A DNA stretch of 64,000 nucleotides from Hydractinia symbiolongicarpus (lineage: Eukaryota; Cnidaria; Hydrozoa; Anthoathecata; Hydractiniidae). The notes under the pieces are model-generated. The model did not search any database and was not told the origin of the DNA. It saw only the letters and a program-made list of their open reading frames with translations. The stretch is taken from positions 26,033,501-26,097,500 of the forward strand of contig NC_079880.1 in assembly GCF_029227915.1 (NCBI RefSeq), given 5' to 3'. Both the position numbers and the translations under genes were made by a program. This document shows positions 38,226 to 49,659 of the stretch, piece by piece (positions within the stretch are counted from its first letter, which is position 1; the number at the start of each line of letters is the position of its first letter).

Positions 38226-38845
38226 TTTTGTTAACAATTCTCGTTTTTATTTTGAAAGTTGTCGCTTTTATTTTGACAGTTCTCGTTTTTATTTTGAAAG
38301 TTCTCGTTTTTACTTTGACAGTTCTCGTTTTTATTCTGACAGTTCTCGTTCTTATTTTGAAAGTTCTCGTTTTTATTTTGACAGTTGTCGTTTTTATTTT
38401 GACAGTTGTCGTTGTTATATTGAAAGTTCTCGTTCTTATTTTGAAAGTTCTCGTTTTTACTTTGACAGTTGTCCTTTTTGTTTTGAAAGTTCTTGTTTTT
38501 ATATTGACAGTTCTCGTTTTTATTTTAACAGTTCGCGTTTTTGTTTTGACAGTTGTCGTTTTTATTTTGACAGTTCTTGTTTTTATTTTGACAGTTCTCG
38601 TTTTCATATTGACAGTTCTCGTTTTTATATTGACAGTTCTCGTTTTTATATTGACAGTTCTCGTTTTTATTTCGACAGTTCTCGTTTTTATTCTGACAGT
38701 TCTCGTTCTTATTTTGAAAGTTCTCGTTTTTATTTTGACAGTTGTCGTTTTTATTTTGACAGTTGTCGTTGTTATATTGAAAATTCTCGTTCTTATTTTG
38801 AAAGTTCTCGTTTTTATATTAACAGTTCTCGTTTTTATTCTGGAT
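38226..38845. repeat. 21-bp minisatellite, about 29 units
   Basis: The unit is close to ACAGTTCTCGTTTTTATTTTG, with variants (GAAAG, TTGTCG, TTCTTA). Since 21 is a multiple of three, both strands stay open for hundreds of bases (a Val/Leu/Phe/Ile repeat on plus, a Lys/Thr repeat on minus). A ~120-bp block of variant units at about 38335-38455 recurs at 38693-38813, so the array also grew by higher-order duplication. No gene is inferred. Confidence 0.95.
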
Positions 38846-41225
38846 ATTTATTTTCGCTCAAAGAACATTACATTACGTGTTTCGATTTTTTTTGAAATTC
38901 CTTTCTGTATAACAAAACAATGTAACATGTTTAGACTCTAGTAGTATTGAAGAAAACGTTCAGGGAATTAAACTGAAGTGGATTTTTATGCAGCATGTCA
39001 ACCTTATGTGGAAGATTTATGAGTGATGGCAATATAGGACATGCTAAATGAAATGATTTTCTTTTATTTGGATATGCTCCTCAAAACCAATCGGTTTTAC
39101 ATTTTGTGTAAACTTTTGTGAGGACGGACCATATATATTCCACAAATAATATATTTGTTCATTCAAAATTTACTCCGTATTTTTTTTGACATTTACGTTT
39201 AAAATGGTTGGTAAAGGTCACTACAGACCGGTTATATAATTTTTACATTTTGTGTATATTTTTGGGGAACAAGATAGTATGTAATCGAATAAATAATTTT
39301 CCAGATATAAATTTGATGTTTTTAACACTTCTGATTAAAATATTAAAGGTTTCCAACGTAATCAAACGTAATCACTTTATACAATGTAAATATTTGAGAT
39401 GTGTCATTTCTGACTTTATTATTATTGTTGATGTTGTACATGATTCTATACATTATTTTGATCAGCGTTTCAAGCTCTACACATTATAAGCAACGTGTAA
39501 ACAAATTTCATGAAAAAAATATTGTGTATTGAAGGGTCCGGCAGACGTCATCAAAATACAAGTTACGATTCTCTTTTCCAATGTACTCCTGCCTAAGTGG
39601 ATTTTACAGTTCAAATTTCTAAAGAAATTTTTTATTTGTACTTTAGAGGACTTTACCGACGTCAGCAAAATTTTAAAACACTTATACATATCTCCTTATT
39701 CGTTTGCGAACACTTATTTTTATCAGCGTTTTAATCTGCACGCATTACAGGCAACAGATAAACTACATTTCACCAATTTTTTTTGTATATACTGCTGACG
39801 TTAGCAAAATCTGCAAAACAACCTAATGTTCTGCTTGAGTGGATTCTTCCACGGGCTTTATCGACTAGTTTCTACTAATACACGATCTACTACCTGATGT
39901 TGGAATTTCGTTTCACCCTTACCTGTTTGTGCAGTTTCAAAGTCGTTATACGCCGTGGGCTTAATATTTGTTTATTGCATGAAGAAGATGCTATATATTA
40001 TTTCTTCATAGTTCAATATTATTATATTTTTACAAATTGTAAGAAATTTGGTACTGGTATATATTTTTTAATCAAGTAAATCATAATTCATTCCAGAGAG
40101 TCTTTATGGTTTATCATTAAAGTTTTTATTCAATTTTAATAACGGATTTCTCACTACCTGATCTAAAATTGTTTAAATATGTTTTAAGTACCTGAACACC
40201 GATCAACATATTAATGTTCAACAAAATTGTTTCTCTACATTCGCGCTAATCAGTTTGAGCATGTGACTGAGCGAAATTAAAAGCGTCAGTGAAAATAAGG
40301 CCTTGCGTTACTATATTTTGTAGCTTGTCTGCAACGCGTTCCTCGTACCGAGCAGTTTGGGTAGACTAGTATTTTTCCTATTTTCATTATTAATTCAATT
40401 CAAGACGTGATTAAAGCTGCGTAAAGAATTTTATTAAAAAATACTATTAGGTGCGTGAATATATATCGCATTTGCTATTTCGTGTCTCTGTAGCACGACA
40501 CCCTTCTCGTACACACACATTAATTATTATAATTACAGTGATTAACACATTCGCACATACATTGAAGGGTAAAATATTTTAATCACCCGCTATTCAAATC
40601 ACATACATTTTCAACTATTATGTCTATCGGCTAATTGAATTTATTTTCGTATGTATGACCAAGACCGGTCACCTTGAATTTTAAGCGTTTAATAGGGCGT
40701 ACAAGGCATGGAAGCGCTCACATGTCAATTAGTTCTTGAACCGTACACGTTAAAACTGTTTGATTACTTATAAGATAAGCAGCTTTATTTTAAATAGTTT
40801 ATAATGTTGTTGTTAATAACAGTGTAATTTTTTAATGATACCTTAACCTTGGAGGGTTAGTGGCTGTAGGTCTAAGGATATGTTTCCCCATAGAATAGGG
40901 TTTTTCGCATCCGGCTTAGTCACGATTTCGGAAACGTTTCGAATGTAAATTAGTGGTTGTAATTTAGTTCGTAGGAAATATAGCTGTATTATATTGTGTT
41001 ATGACTACCGATAGCACACGGTTCCTAACTAAGATGACTAGTCAAAGTTCTTTGAGTCTTCCCTGTCACAAAAATAAGAAAATAAATAATAAATAAGGTT
41101 ATTTTCGGTTGAGCGCAGCGAATTAGAAAATAAACACTTTTCCACAAATTTCTAAACTCGCTGTCCTGTGTGTATTGGTTGGAACAAAACCTGTTGAATA
41201 AATGCAATGATATTATGATGTTTTT
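38846..41225. other. No gene recognised
   Basis: AT-rich spacer. A copy of the dispersed element end (GTGGATTCTTCCACGGGC ... ATCGACTAG) lies at about 39838-39867. Open frames at 39208 and 39529 show no protein-like features. Confidence 0.4.
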
Positions 41226-41340
41226 TTATTTCCAAATATAAAATTGTACACAAATTAAACAATATTCATGATGGAAATATTCTCTAAGTTTCTTTTTCGA
41301 CGCTACTTCACGCTTTCTTCATTCTAAAATTAAATGTCAA
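41217..41340 (-). other. 3' UTR block conserved with the paralogue
   Basis: This block aligns with about 58155-58280 downstream of the paralogue: shared words include ACAAATTAAACAATAT and GGAATATTCTCT, and both end in a T-rich run containing the complement of AATAAA. Reading frames through it are not conserved, so it is likely 3' UTR with the poly(A) signal near 41226. The match shows that the two genes descend from one duplicated gene including its 3' end. Confidence 0.65.
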
Positions 41341-41627
41341 AAATAGATACATGACGCATAACGTTATCAAAACCTACAACTAAATATTTCTCCTATAATA
41401 AATTTTAGTAAAGGTTTTTAAGCCACTTCGAGATTCTGGTAAATACACATTTCCAATCTCCATAATTTGCAAAGTAGCTTTCGTCTTTTCATTGCTTGTG
41501 TAAAATAACGCTATGCGTTAAGGTGGGTTACAAAATACATTATCCTGAGATAAAAACAATTATGCATGGGCACGTTTCAAAATTGTATGCAAGTTAGAAG
41601 TTGCTTTCTAATCTAGACAATATACGT

Positions 41628-44367
41628 TTAACTTGAATACTTAAGATCTCCGTAGGTTTGTCCCCCATTTTGTGTTCCGCTGTTTCCAATGTGATGAAAA
41701 GTATTTCCGGTGTTTGTGTTGCTTGTGTGAAACCACGGTTTTGGCGCAGCTAAAAACAGATTTTTGAAATTGTGAAGCAAACAATTTCATGCTTCCAAAT
41801 AGCTTTCCTGACGAATTAAAAACAAATTTCCTATACTTACGATCACCGTAGGTTTGTCCTCCATTTTGTGTTCCACTGTTTCCAATGTGATGAAAGGTAT
41901 TTCCGGTGTTTGTGTTGCTTGTGTGAAACCACGGTTTTGGCTCAGCTGAAAACAGATTTTTGAAATTGTGAGGCAAACAATTTCATGCTTCCAAATAGCT
42001 TTCCTGACGAGTTAAGAACAAATTTCCTATACTTACGATCACCGTAGGTTTGTCCCCCATTTTGTGTTCCGCTGTTTCCAATGTGATGAAAAGTATTTCC
42101 GGTGTTTGTGTTGCTTGTGTGAAACCACGGTTTTGGCGCAGCTGAAAACAGATTTTTGAAATTGTGAAGCAAACAATTTCATGCTTCCAAAAATAGCTTT
42201 CCTGAAGAATTAAAACAAAATTCTTATACTTACGACCACCGTAGGTTTGTCCTCCATTTTGTGTTCCACTGTTTCCAATGTGATGAAAGGTATTTCCGGT
42301 GTTTGTGTTGCTTGTGTGAAACCACGGTTTTGGCTCAGCTGAAAACAGATTTTTGAAATTGTGAGGCAAACAATTTCATGCTTCCAAATAGCTTTCCTGA
42401 CGAGTTAAGAACAAATTTCCTATACTTACGATCACCGTAGGTTTGTCCTCCATTTTGTGTTCCACTGTTTCCAATGTGATGAAAGGTATTTCCGGTGTTT
42501 GTGTTGCTTGTGTGAAAACACGGTTTTGGCGCAGCTGAAAACAGATTTTTGAAATTGTGAGGCAAACAATTTCATGCTTCCAAATAGCTTTCCTGACGAA
42601 TTAAGAACAAATTTCCTATACTTACGATCACCGTAGGTTTGTCCTCCATTTTGTGTTCCACTGTTTCCAATGTGATGAAAGGTATTTCCGGTGTTTGTGT
42701 TGCTTGTGTGAAACCACGGTTTTGGCTCAGCTGAAAACAGATTTTTGAAATTGTGAAGCAAACAATTTCATGCTTCCAAAAATAGCTTTCCTGAAGAATT
42801 AAAACAAAATTCTTATACTTACGACCACCGTAGGTTTGTCCTCCATTTTGTGTGCCACTGTTTCCAATGTGATGAAAGGTATTTCCGGTGTTTGTGTTGC
42901 TTGTGTGAAACCACGGCTTTGGCTCAGCTGAAAACAGATTTTTGAAATTGTGAGGCAAACAATTTCATGCTTCCAAATAGCTTTTCTGAAGAATTAAAAC
43001 AAAATTCTTATACTTACGATCTCCGTAGGTTTGTCCTCCATTTTGTGTTCCGCTGTTTCCAATGTGATGAAAAGTATTTCCGGTGTTTGTGTTGCTTGTG
43101 TGAAAACACGGTTTTGGCGCAGCTGAAAACAGATTTTTGAAATTGTGAAACAAACAATTTCATGCTTCCAAATAGCTTTCCTGAAGAATTAAAACAAAAT
43201 TCTTATACTTACGACCACCGTAGGTTTGTCCTCCATTTTGTGTTCCGCTGTTTCCAATGTGATGAAAAGTATTTCCGGTGTTTGTGTTGCTTGTGTGAAA
43301 ACACGGTTTTGGCGCAGCTGAAAACAGATTTTTGAAATTGTGAAGCAAACAATTTCATGCTTCCAAATAGGTTTCCTGAAGAATTAAAAACAAATTTCCT
43401 ATACTTACGATCACCGTAGGTTTGTCCTCCATTTTGTGTTCCGCTGTTTCCAATGTGATGAAAAGTATTTCCGGTGTTTGTGTTGCTTGTGTGAAACCAC
43501 GGTTTTGGCGCAGCTAAAAACAGATTTTTGAAATTGTGAAGCAAACAATTTCATGCTTCCAAATAGCTTTCCTGACGAATTAAAAACAAATTTCCTATAC
43601 TTACGATCACCGTAGGTTTGTCCTCCATTTTGTGTTCCACTGTTTCCAATGTGATGAAAAGTATTTCCGGTGTTTGTGTTGCTTGTGTGAAACCACGGTT
43701 TTGGCGCAGCTGAAAACAGATTTTTGAAATTGTGAAGCAAACAATTTCATGCTTCCAAATAGCTTTCCTGAAGAATTAAAACAAATTTCCTATACTTACG
43801 ATCACCGTAGGTTTGTCCTCCATTTTGTGTTCCGCTGTTTCCAATGTGATGAAAGGTATTTCCGGTGTTTGTGTTGCTTGTGTGAAACCACGGTTTTGGC
43901 TCAGCTGAAAACAGATTTTTGAAATTGTGAGGCAAACAATTTCATGCTTCCAAATAGCTTTCCTGAAGAATTAAAACAAAATTCTTATACTTACGACCAC
44001 CGTAGGTTTGTCCTCCATTTTGCGTTCCGTTGTTTCCAATGTGATGAAAGGTATTTCCGGTGTTTGTGTTGCTCGTGTGAAAGTACAGCGGGGCTGAAAA
44101 CAGTTTGTAATCCAGATATTAGGTAGGTGTTTCTTACATTTATCAAGAGAGCGTTGAGAAAATTATGATTTTGCATCCCGGTAAGTTTGTGTAGTTGATA
44201 GTTTTATGCCCAGAAATAACGAATTTCTAGCAAGCATTATATCTATTTTACTATTTATGGACAGTGGCAATTGGTTAATAATGCTAGAAATATATATGTA
44301 CAATCTTACCTGCTAAATATGCTCCAACCAGCGCAAAGCTTAGGGTCATGAATAGAGTTTGCTCCAT
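41628..44367 (-). CDS. Secreted protein made of 13 tandem phase 1-1 repeat exons
   Basis: Minus-strand exons: signal exon 44310-44367 (MEQTLFMTLSFALVGAYLA, starting right after an ACATAG acceptor); repeat exon A 43995-44093 (99 nt); eleven 105-nt exons at 43800-43904, 43605-43709, 43409-43513, 43213-43317, 43018-43122, 42823-42927, 42626-42730, 42430-42534, 42234-42338, 42037-42141 and 41841-41945; terminal exon 41628-41749. All join in phase 1: 1,434 nt, 477 residues. Each repeat runs from a Pro-rich start (P-E/A-P-K-P-W/C-F) through HTSNTNTGNTFHHIGNSG and then TQNGGQTYG-D/G. Introns (~90 bp) have GTAAGTAT donors and are as alike as the exons. No other domain or membrane segment. Likely an extracellular, repetitive structural or adhesive protein; function and family are not recognised. 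Confidence 0.88.
41641..44100. repeat. ~196-bp tandem array (exon plus intron unit)
   Basis: The whole coding array is a tandem repeat with a period of about 194-197 bp covering one exon and one intron, 12 full periods plus a diverged upstream unit. Variants alternate: W or C after KP, E or A before PKP, YGD or YGG at the end. Length variants include a TTTTTGG insertion in some introns. Homogeneity of introns points to recent unequal crossing-over or gene conversion. Confidence 0.95.
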
Positions 44368-44445
44368 CTATGTAAAAGAAAAGCATGATTTCAATTACGA
44401 ATTGTGAATTGAGATTTGCTTATACACAAGATTTTGTAATCCTAC

Positions 44446-44480
44446 CTTGATGCGGTTGTTTCAACTGCCGAATTTGACTA
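44446..44480 (-). promoter_or_regulatory. 5' UTR exon and TATA box of the repeat-exon gene
   Basis: On the minus strand TATAAATA lies at 44502-44509. About 30 bp downstream the putative non-coding first exon begins (~44480) and ends at 44446 with AAG|GTAGG. The following intron ends in ACATAG directly before the ATG at 44367. The exon start is inferred from TATA spacing. Confidence 0.6.
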
Positions 44481-44510
44481 AAGATTGAACTAAATTTTCT
44501 GTATTTATAG

Positions 44511-47500
44511 GTACTTTACTCAGCTCCAGTCTCTTTTTGCCACATTGTTTCGTCGCACTTGCATTTTGGGTTTATTGTTAAAATCAAAAGTTACAGTCAG
44601 ACCGGATTAACAATAAGGATCTAAACAATTAAGGATTATTACCAACTTTTTTACGGTTTGTTAATTATATGAAATGAGACGCTAATATTAAATACTTGTA
44701 CAGAAGTTGTGCTTTTACTCAATCTAGTACATTGTCTAAAAAAGTCCCTCACTCTTTCATTGTACCGTGTTGGCAAAACCTAAGCATTTTATTTATGACA
44801 CTGAATAAATTTAAATTTTTCTCAGAACACAAAATGAATTTATTTCCAAAAATCGTCCAACTGCTGAAATAAATTCTAAATTTTTAAGGCGATATAAACT
44901 TATGCGTCCAAAACAACAGAGGTATGTCACCACGAAGAACTTGGCTAGGTTATATATCGCCAGATGCTAAATGTCTGCCAATTATTTTACCTTTGAAGTA
45001 AACTGAAATTACTTGTTGTAACAGCAGAAAAGTTTTTTCGAAGGATTAACTTTGTTCCTAAAACACATGGCGTTACTTACACGAAAACCAACTTTAATTT
45101 TTAAATGTTAAATTTCAAGAGCTAAATAAGGGGGGTGGAGCCCCCTGTTCAACTTTTTTTGATGACTTTTGTTTGATATATTGTTACGTTTTGTAACTTT
45201 TATTTAGCCTTTAATTTTCCCGAATTTTTTTTTAAAAATTATTTTTCTTTTGGTTGTTTTTACAAGATTTAGGTGAATTCTTAGTAAATATTGATAGATA
45301 TTTTTTGTTTCTCGCGTTAGTGTGACAAAATACCAAGCAACCATACAAATATTGTCATATAAAATTACACCAACTTTAGTAAATTTTATGACGCCGTTGT
45401 TACTTAAAGTCTGGGCAATATTTTTCTTAAGTTTAATGTTTATTTAACAACGACTTTAGAAATTACAGAGAGGGGGGAAAAGTAGTCTCCCCTCACTGCA
45501 TTGCGCTATAAGTTGTAGCTATCTGCCTGAACGAATATTTCCCCGTTTCTGTGATATACAAGAAAGATACTATGTATTGCTAAGTAAAACTAGTCTTTTG
45601 ATACTTTATAATTTTTATCTAATCATTTAAATTCATTGCAAGAAATTGAGCCACAATGCTTAGTGCTTGTTTTTTTTTGAAAACAAGGCCTACTCTTTAT
45701 CATTAGAAAGTAAAATACCGGATAAACTTTGTTATACAGTGCTTCTTGTTCCGCTTTACTTTGGAATATTATTATTTATACTAATTAAATCTTGTTTTAA
45801 GTTGTGCGTGCCTCATTAAGCATTCAGAGTTCACCAGTATAACATTAGTCAACCTAAATGTTTCATGCTTCATTACTCTTCAGCATTACCAATGTTAGAA
45901 TATATTTCCTTGAATTAGATTTCACTGTGTAATCTGGGAAATTAAAAAAGTTTGTGTATTTATGTTTCCTTAATTATGGCCATCTGTTTTTAATTTTTAG
46001 TGATCTACACATTAGAAACGAGCACGTAATTCTTCGTCAATTTTTCAAACAAGCATCAGCCTTGATTCTGTTAAAATGTTAAAATATATAACGTTAATTT
46101 ACAGTAGATAATGAAAAAAAGAAAGGTGTCAGTTGACTAATTTAACAAGTAAACCATGAGTTTAAGCCTTTTCATAGCTGTGATTGTGAAACAAAAATAA
46201 AGAAAAAATGAATTTGTCGAACAGCGCAGTACAAAGAGACTGTCAGTTATAGGAAAGCGTAAGTTTTCTTGTTTGATCTCCCAAACAACTACAAGAATCT
46301 CCCTCCCCTAATATATTCTCATTTATATTTATGAAAACAAACATTTTTGTAAGTGGACAGAAATAAGAGTAAGCATATCTATTGGCCTTAGCTTTTGAGC
46401 CCAAGGTGGAGGTTTATTTTTCATTTGATCATATCAAGCAGAAGTTTTACCTTATTGTGCGAAAAAAGATTTTTCCATCAGCAAAATCAGGAAAATTACA
46501 AAGTTCATCAACGGTTGGTGTCGTAAAAAAATAGTACAAGTTTTTTTAGACTTAATAATTTTCAAAATAACAAAGCGCAATAACAAAGTGCAAGTTGCAG
46601 TGCACTATAACTAAGGCAACAGGTGTAAACCTTAAAGCAAAGTGACAACGTAAACAATAGCAGTCTATGTTATTGACTTAGCATGTGAGCATGAGGATAA
46701 CCTTCTTCTCCTGATCCTGGGTACAGTCTCAATAAACATTAATAGCAGTACATAAGGCTAAATGTTCGCTAAGTTTAAGACATCGTTTTTTAGAATGTTC
46801 TTTGCATTTTTTTGGATTATTTCATACAATATAAATTGGTCTGAGTGTAAAGAGAGGTGGCGTAGGTTAAACTTGTTTTGGAGATTAGTTGAAATGAATT
46901 GCCAGCGGTGGTAAACAACAAACAACAGTATTACCAGAATTTAATAAGGTAATTCCGTGTATATGCTTTATAGAAAAAAACAACTTATCGTTATTTCTAC
47001 CATCGTATTACCAGTTTGTGAGAAAAAACGTAGTGCTACGAAAAAACAAGTGCTATACTTTTTGTATCTACTTTATTGTAAAGGGTAAATTCCCGTGAGC
47101 CAAAAAGGGTAAAGTAGCGAGCAATTTTCCATGTCCGCTTCCTTTTTTTCTTCTTTTTTTTTTAAAGAGCGAGTTTCCACTAGCCTCTTTATTAATACTT
47201 GTGTTATCTTCGTTTAAGAACGAGAAAAAAGTTGTGCTACGAAAACACAAAATGCGATATAAAAGGACGGGCGAACCCGTAGTTCTATGATAACAGCCGT
47301 GTTTTTTCTGCCCGTTCCTAAAAGCCAATTAGTGTTATGAAACGTACAAAACAATTTTACGTTGCACGAAATAACAATCCGGCAATTTCAAGTAATTTTT
47401 CCGCTATTAAGTTAACAGCCGTATTGTTTGTGCATTAACGTGATATCAGAACAGCAGATGCATCCTACAGTACGTCCCTATGTTCCTGTAAATTTTTAGA

Positions 47501-48409
47501 AATAATCCGCCAGGTGGACTATTTTTGATTTTATTGGTCTTCACAACATACTTCCTGGACAACCGACGAATGTTTAGAATATGATCTTTGTAAAGCCTGC
47601 GATTTTGAAAGTCTTTTTTTTTTCATTACCGACAATTGTTACTTTTTATGTTGAAAATTATATCTGCCATTTAAGGTTATTACTTCATTACTTTTGTAGC
47701 CAGGTAAAAATCCTAAACAAATAAGTTTTTGATCTTAAATAAAAGATGCATGATGCCAAGTGCTTCACGGGTAGTTTTGGTCACAATTTGTGCAATTCTC
47801 TGTTGTGGAATAAGTTGCAGGATCATATCAAGAAAAAAGATTTGGTACTTTGAACGCTTAAAATTTTGTGTCCTTTTAAGTGCAAATTCCGCAAATAAAT
47901 TGCTGCACTTTTTTCCCTTTTATATATGTTTGTGTTTGTTGGTGTGAATTTGTTTCTACACGGCCTAACATGCTCCAACGTTGTGGTTTAAAAAATTTAC
48001 AATTTCTTTCAATTTAAGTTTTAAGAAAATTGTTTTGCTAAAAAATGCCTATTTGTGATTATTTGATCATAACTTGCATTTTGAGAACATTATGAATTCT
48101 AAAACTCGGAAGTATGATTATTACAAAAGAAGTTTTGAGTTGATGCCATGAAATTTGTTTTTACAAAAATTGTTTAACGAATTTATGTAGAAATTATGTA
48201 GAAATAAATGACAGCAGTTACTTATCGACTTGGAAAACCAATACATTTAGATAGATACCATATTAACAGGTGCGGATCCAGGGTTAGTCAGATAAGTCGC
48301 GTGACTAAGTGTAAATTTGACGAATAATGTTAGCCAAGCGAAGATGTCGACGATCCAGGCGTTGCAAATGGATAGCGTTAAAAATTGTAATTTTTTTACG
48401 GCGAAAAGC
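44511..48409. other. No gene; two dispersed-repeat copies
   Basis: 45781-45868 (minus) is a copy of a family also at 53349, 55314 and 56305 (GCTTAATGAGGCACGCACAAC). A fragment of the GGACGGGCGAACCCGT element end lies at about 47262-47282. Other open frames are unremarkable. Confidence 0.5.
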
Positions 48410-48439
48410 CATGGTTCACAGCCCTCTCCAATTCGCCTA

Positions 48440-48640
48440 TAGCGATGTTGACGTCAAAGTTGTGACGTCGCTACAATATAGACTGAGAGGGTTGCAAATT
48501 ATAGCTTACAGATTTTGACTGATTCATTTTGACTAATCAGTCACTCAGTCAGTCAAAAATCAAATAGCTATGGCCCGCAACCCTCCCCATCTCACCTAAG
48601 GGGCCTGTGACGTCAAAATCGTGACGTAATTTTCACACTC
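48440..48640. mobile_element. Imperfect palindromic element with paired TGACGTC sites
   Basis: Left arm: GACGTCAAAGTTGTGACGTC, then GAGGGTTGC, ATAGCT and ATTTTGACTGA. Right arm: the same order in reverse complement, TCAGTCAGTCAAAAATC, TAGCTATGG, GCAACCCTC and GACGTCAAAATCGTGACGT. Each arm carries its own GACGTCA dyad. A decayed foldback or MITE-like element is inferred; ends not defined. Confidence 0.6.
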
Positions 48641-48806
48641 TATGCGTAGTCCAACAATATGTGGCCCGCAGCCGGCGAAGGAAATTTAGGTTCCGTACTG
48701 CGTGGTTACTGATAACCTGTTAGGCTATAGTTTTAACTCCCATCCGTCAGGATTAGTCAAAGACTCACGCCTTTTGGCTTAAAATCTTTCCGTACTATTA
48801 TTGATT

Positions 48807-48998
48807 ATGGCTGCAGCAGATATGTTGGCGCGGGTGCTTACTGATTTAAAGTGTGATAATTTTGAATCTGTTCGTAAAATGCAAAAAGAACTTTTAGAAA
48901 GTGTTTATTCTCGAGCATTTTTGTTGTCTGGGGATATTTATCCCTTGGTTGGTAAAAGTCTTCATCGGAATTCAGGTCCAGATATATACCTTCCATGA
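48807..48998 (+). pseudogene. Fragment of a transposon-associated (vertnin-like?) protein, N-terminal part
   Basis: From an ATG the frame reads MAAADMLARVLTDLKCDNFE and then a helical segment and YPLVGKSLHRNSGPDIYLP, closing at TGA after 63 codons. An 89-bp piece of its 3' half is duplicated at 49015-49102 with the same frame still open. It lies on the same strand and upstream of the related-looking fragment at 50050-50430. The match to vertnin-like proteins is from general pattern memory and is weak. It could also be an unrelated transposon frame. Confidence 0.35.
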
Positions 48999-49102
48999 TA
49001 AAAATGCTCGAATGTTCTCGAGCATTTTTGTTGTCTGGGGATATTTATCCCTTGGTTGGTAAAAGTCTTCATCGGAATTCAGGTCCAGTATATACCTTCC
49101 AT
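48908..49102. repeat. 89-bp tandem duplication with inverted spacer
   Basis: 48908-48996 recurs at 49015-49102 with only a one-base difference. The 18-nt spacer contains AAAAATGCTCGA, the reverse complement of the repeat's own TCGAGCATTTTT, forming a hairpin across the joint. Confidence 0.92.
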
Positions 49103-49293
49103 CTGAGGCGAGGTGTGAGGATAAAGGAATTATTGTTTTAAGGTGAGAAGTATGTTTTTTACTCTCCAACACACCTTGCATTTATCTAAAGGTTTTCAGT
49201 ATATCTGCTACGAAAAGCTAGTTGGGGAGAGCTTTATACAACAGACTATTAAAACCAAATACAAAAAGATTTAATTAGCTAATAGCTAGGGCT

Positions 49294-49659
49294 AATACAC
49301 CTTTACGATAATTCGGAAAAAATAACACTCCATCGCAGCTTATTTTGCAATCAGAGGAGGTAAACATTACACTTTTATAAGAGTTTATTAAGGAGAAAAC
49401 ACTATTTTTCGTGATAACTTTTCTTGCCACGTTTTGTTTTTAATAAAAAGTACACATAAGTTGTATCTTATTATTATTAACGTTTCCTAAAAATTTGAAA
49501 GAAATTGATACGACGGAAGTTAAAAAACTGGAGAAAACACGCTTTCGTCTCTAACAAACTCTCATAAAAACACGAGTTTTACCTCCTTTTTTCCGATATT
49601 GTAAAACGATGGAGAGCGGTAGGAACGCATGTACAATTGAATTGTCATAAAGGTGTATT
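49294..49659. mobile_element. 366-bp foldback element
   Basis: Ends AATACACCTTTA (49294) and its complement (to 49659). The arms stay complementary for well over 100 bp: GGAGGTAAA...TTATAAGAGTTT...GGAGAAAACAC on the left matches GTGTTTTCTCC...ctc and TTTACCTCC on the right in reverse. No coding capacity. Its termini share TACACCTTT with the element at 52185. Confidence 0.8.

Noticed and set aside
38203..38941. 243-codon plus and 134-codon minus frames in the minisatellite
   Set aside because: Both follow automatically from a 21-bp stop-free unit; no splice sites, domain or start context.
41641..43935. CRISPR-like regular array
   Set aside because: The ~196-bp period is exon plus intron with splice signals at fixed positions; the sequence is eukaryotic and there are no short direct repeats with unique spacers or cas genes.
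41641..43935. Individual 62-128-codon frames starting MPHNF/MLHNF across the array
   Set aside because: Their N-termini are read from intron sequence upstream of each exon; splicing explains the array better.
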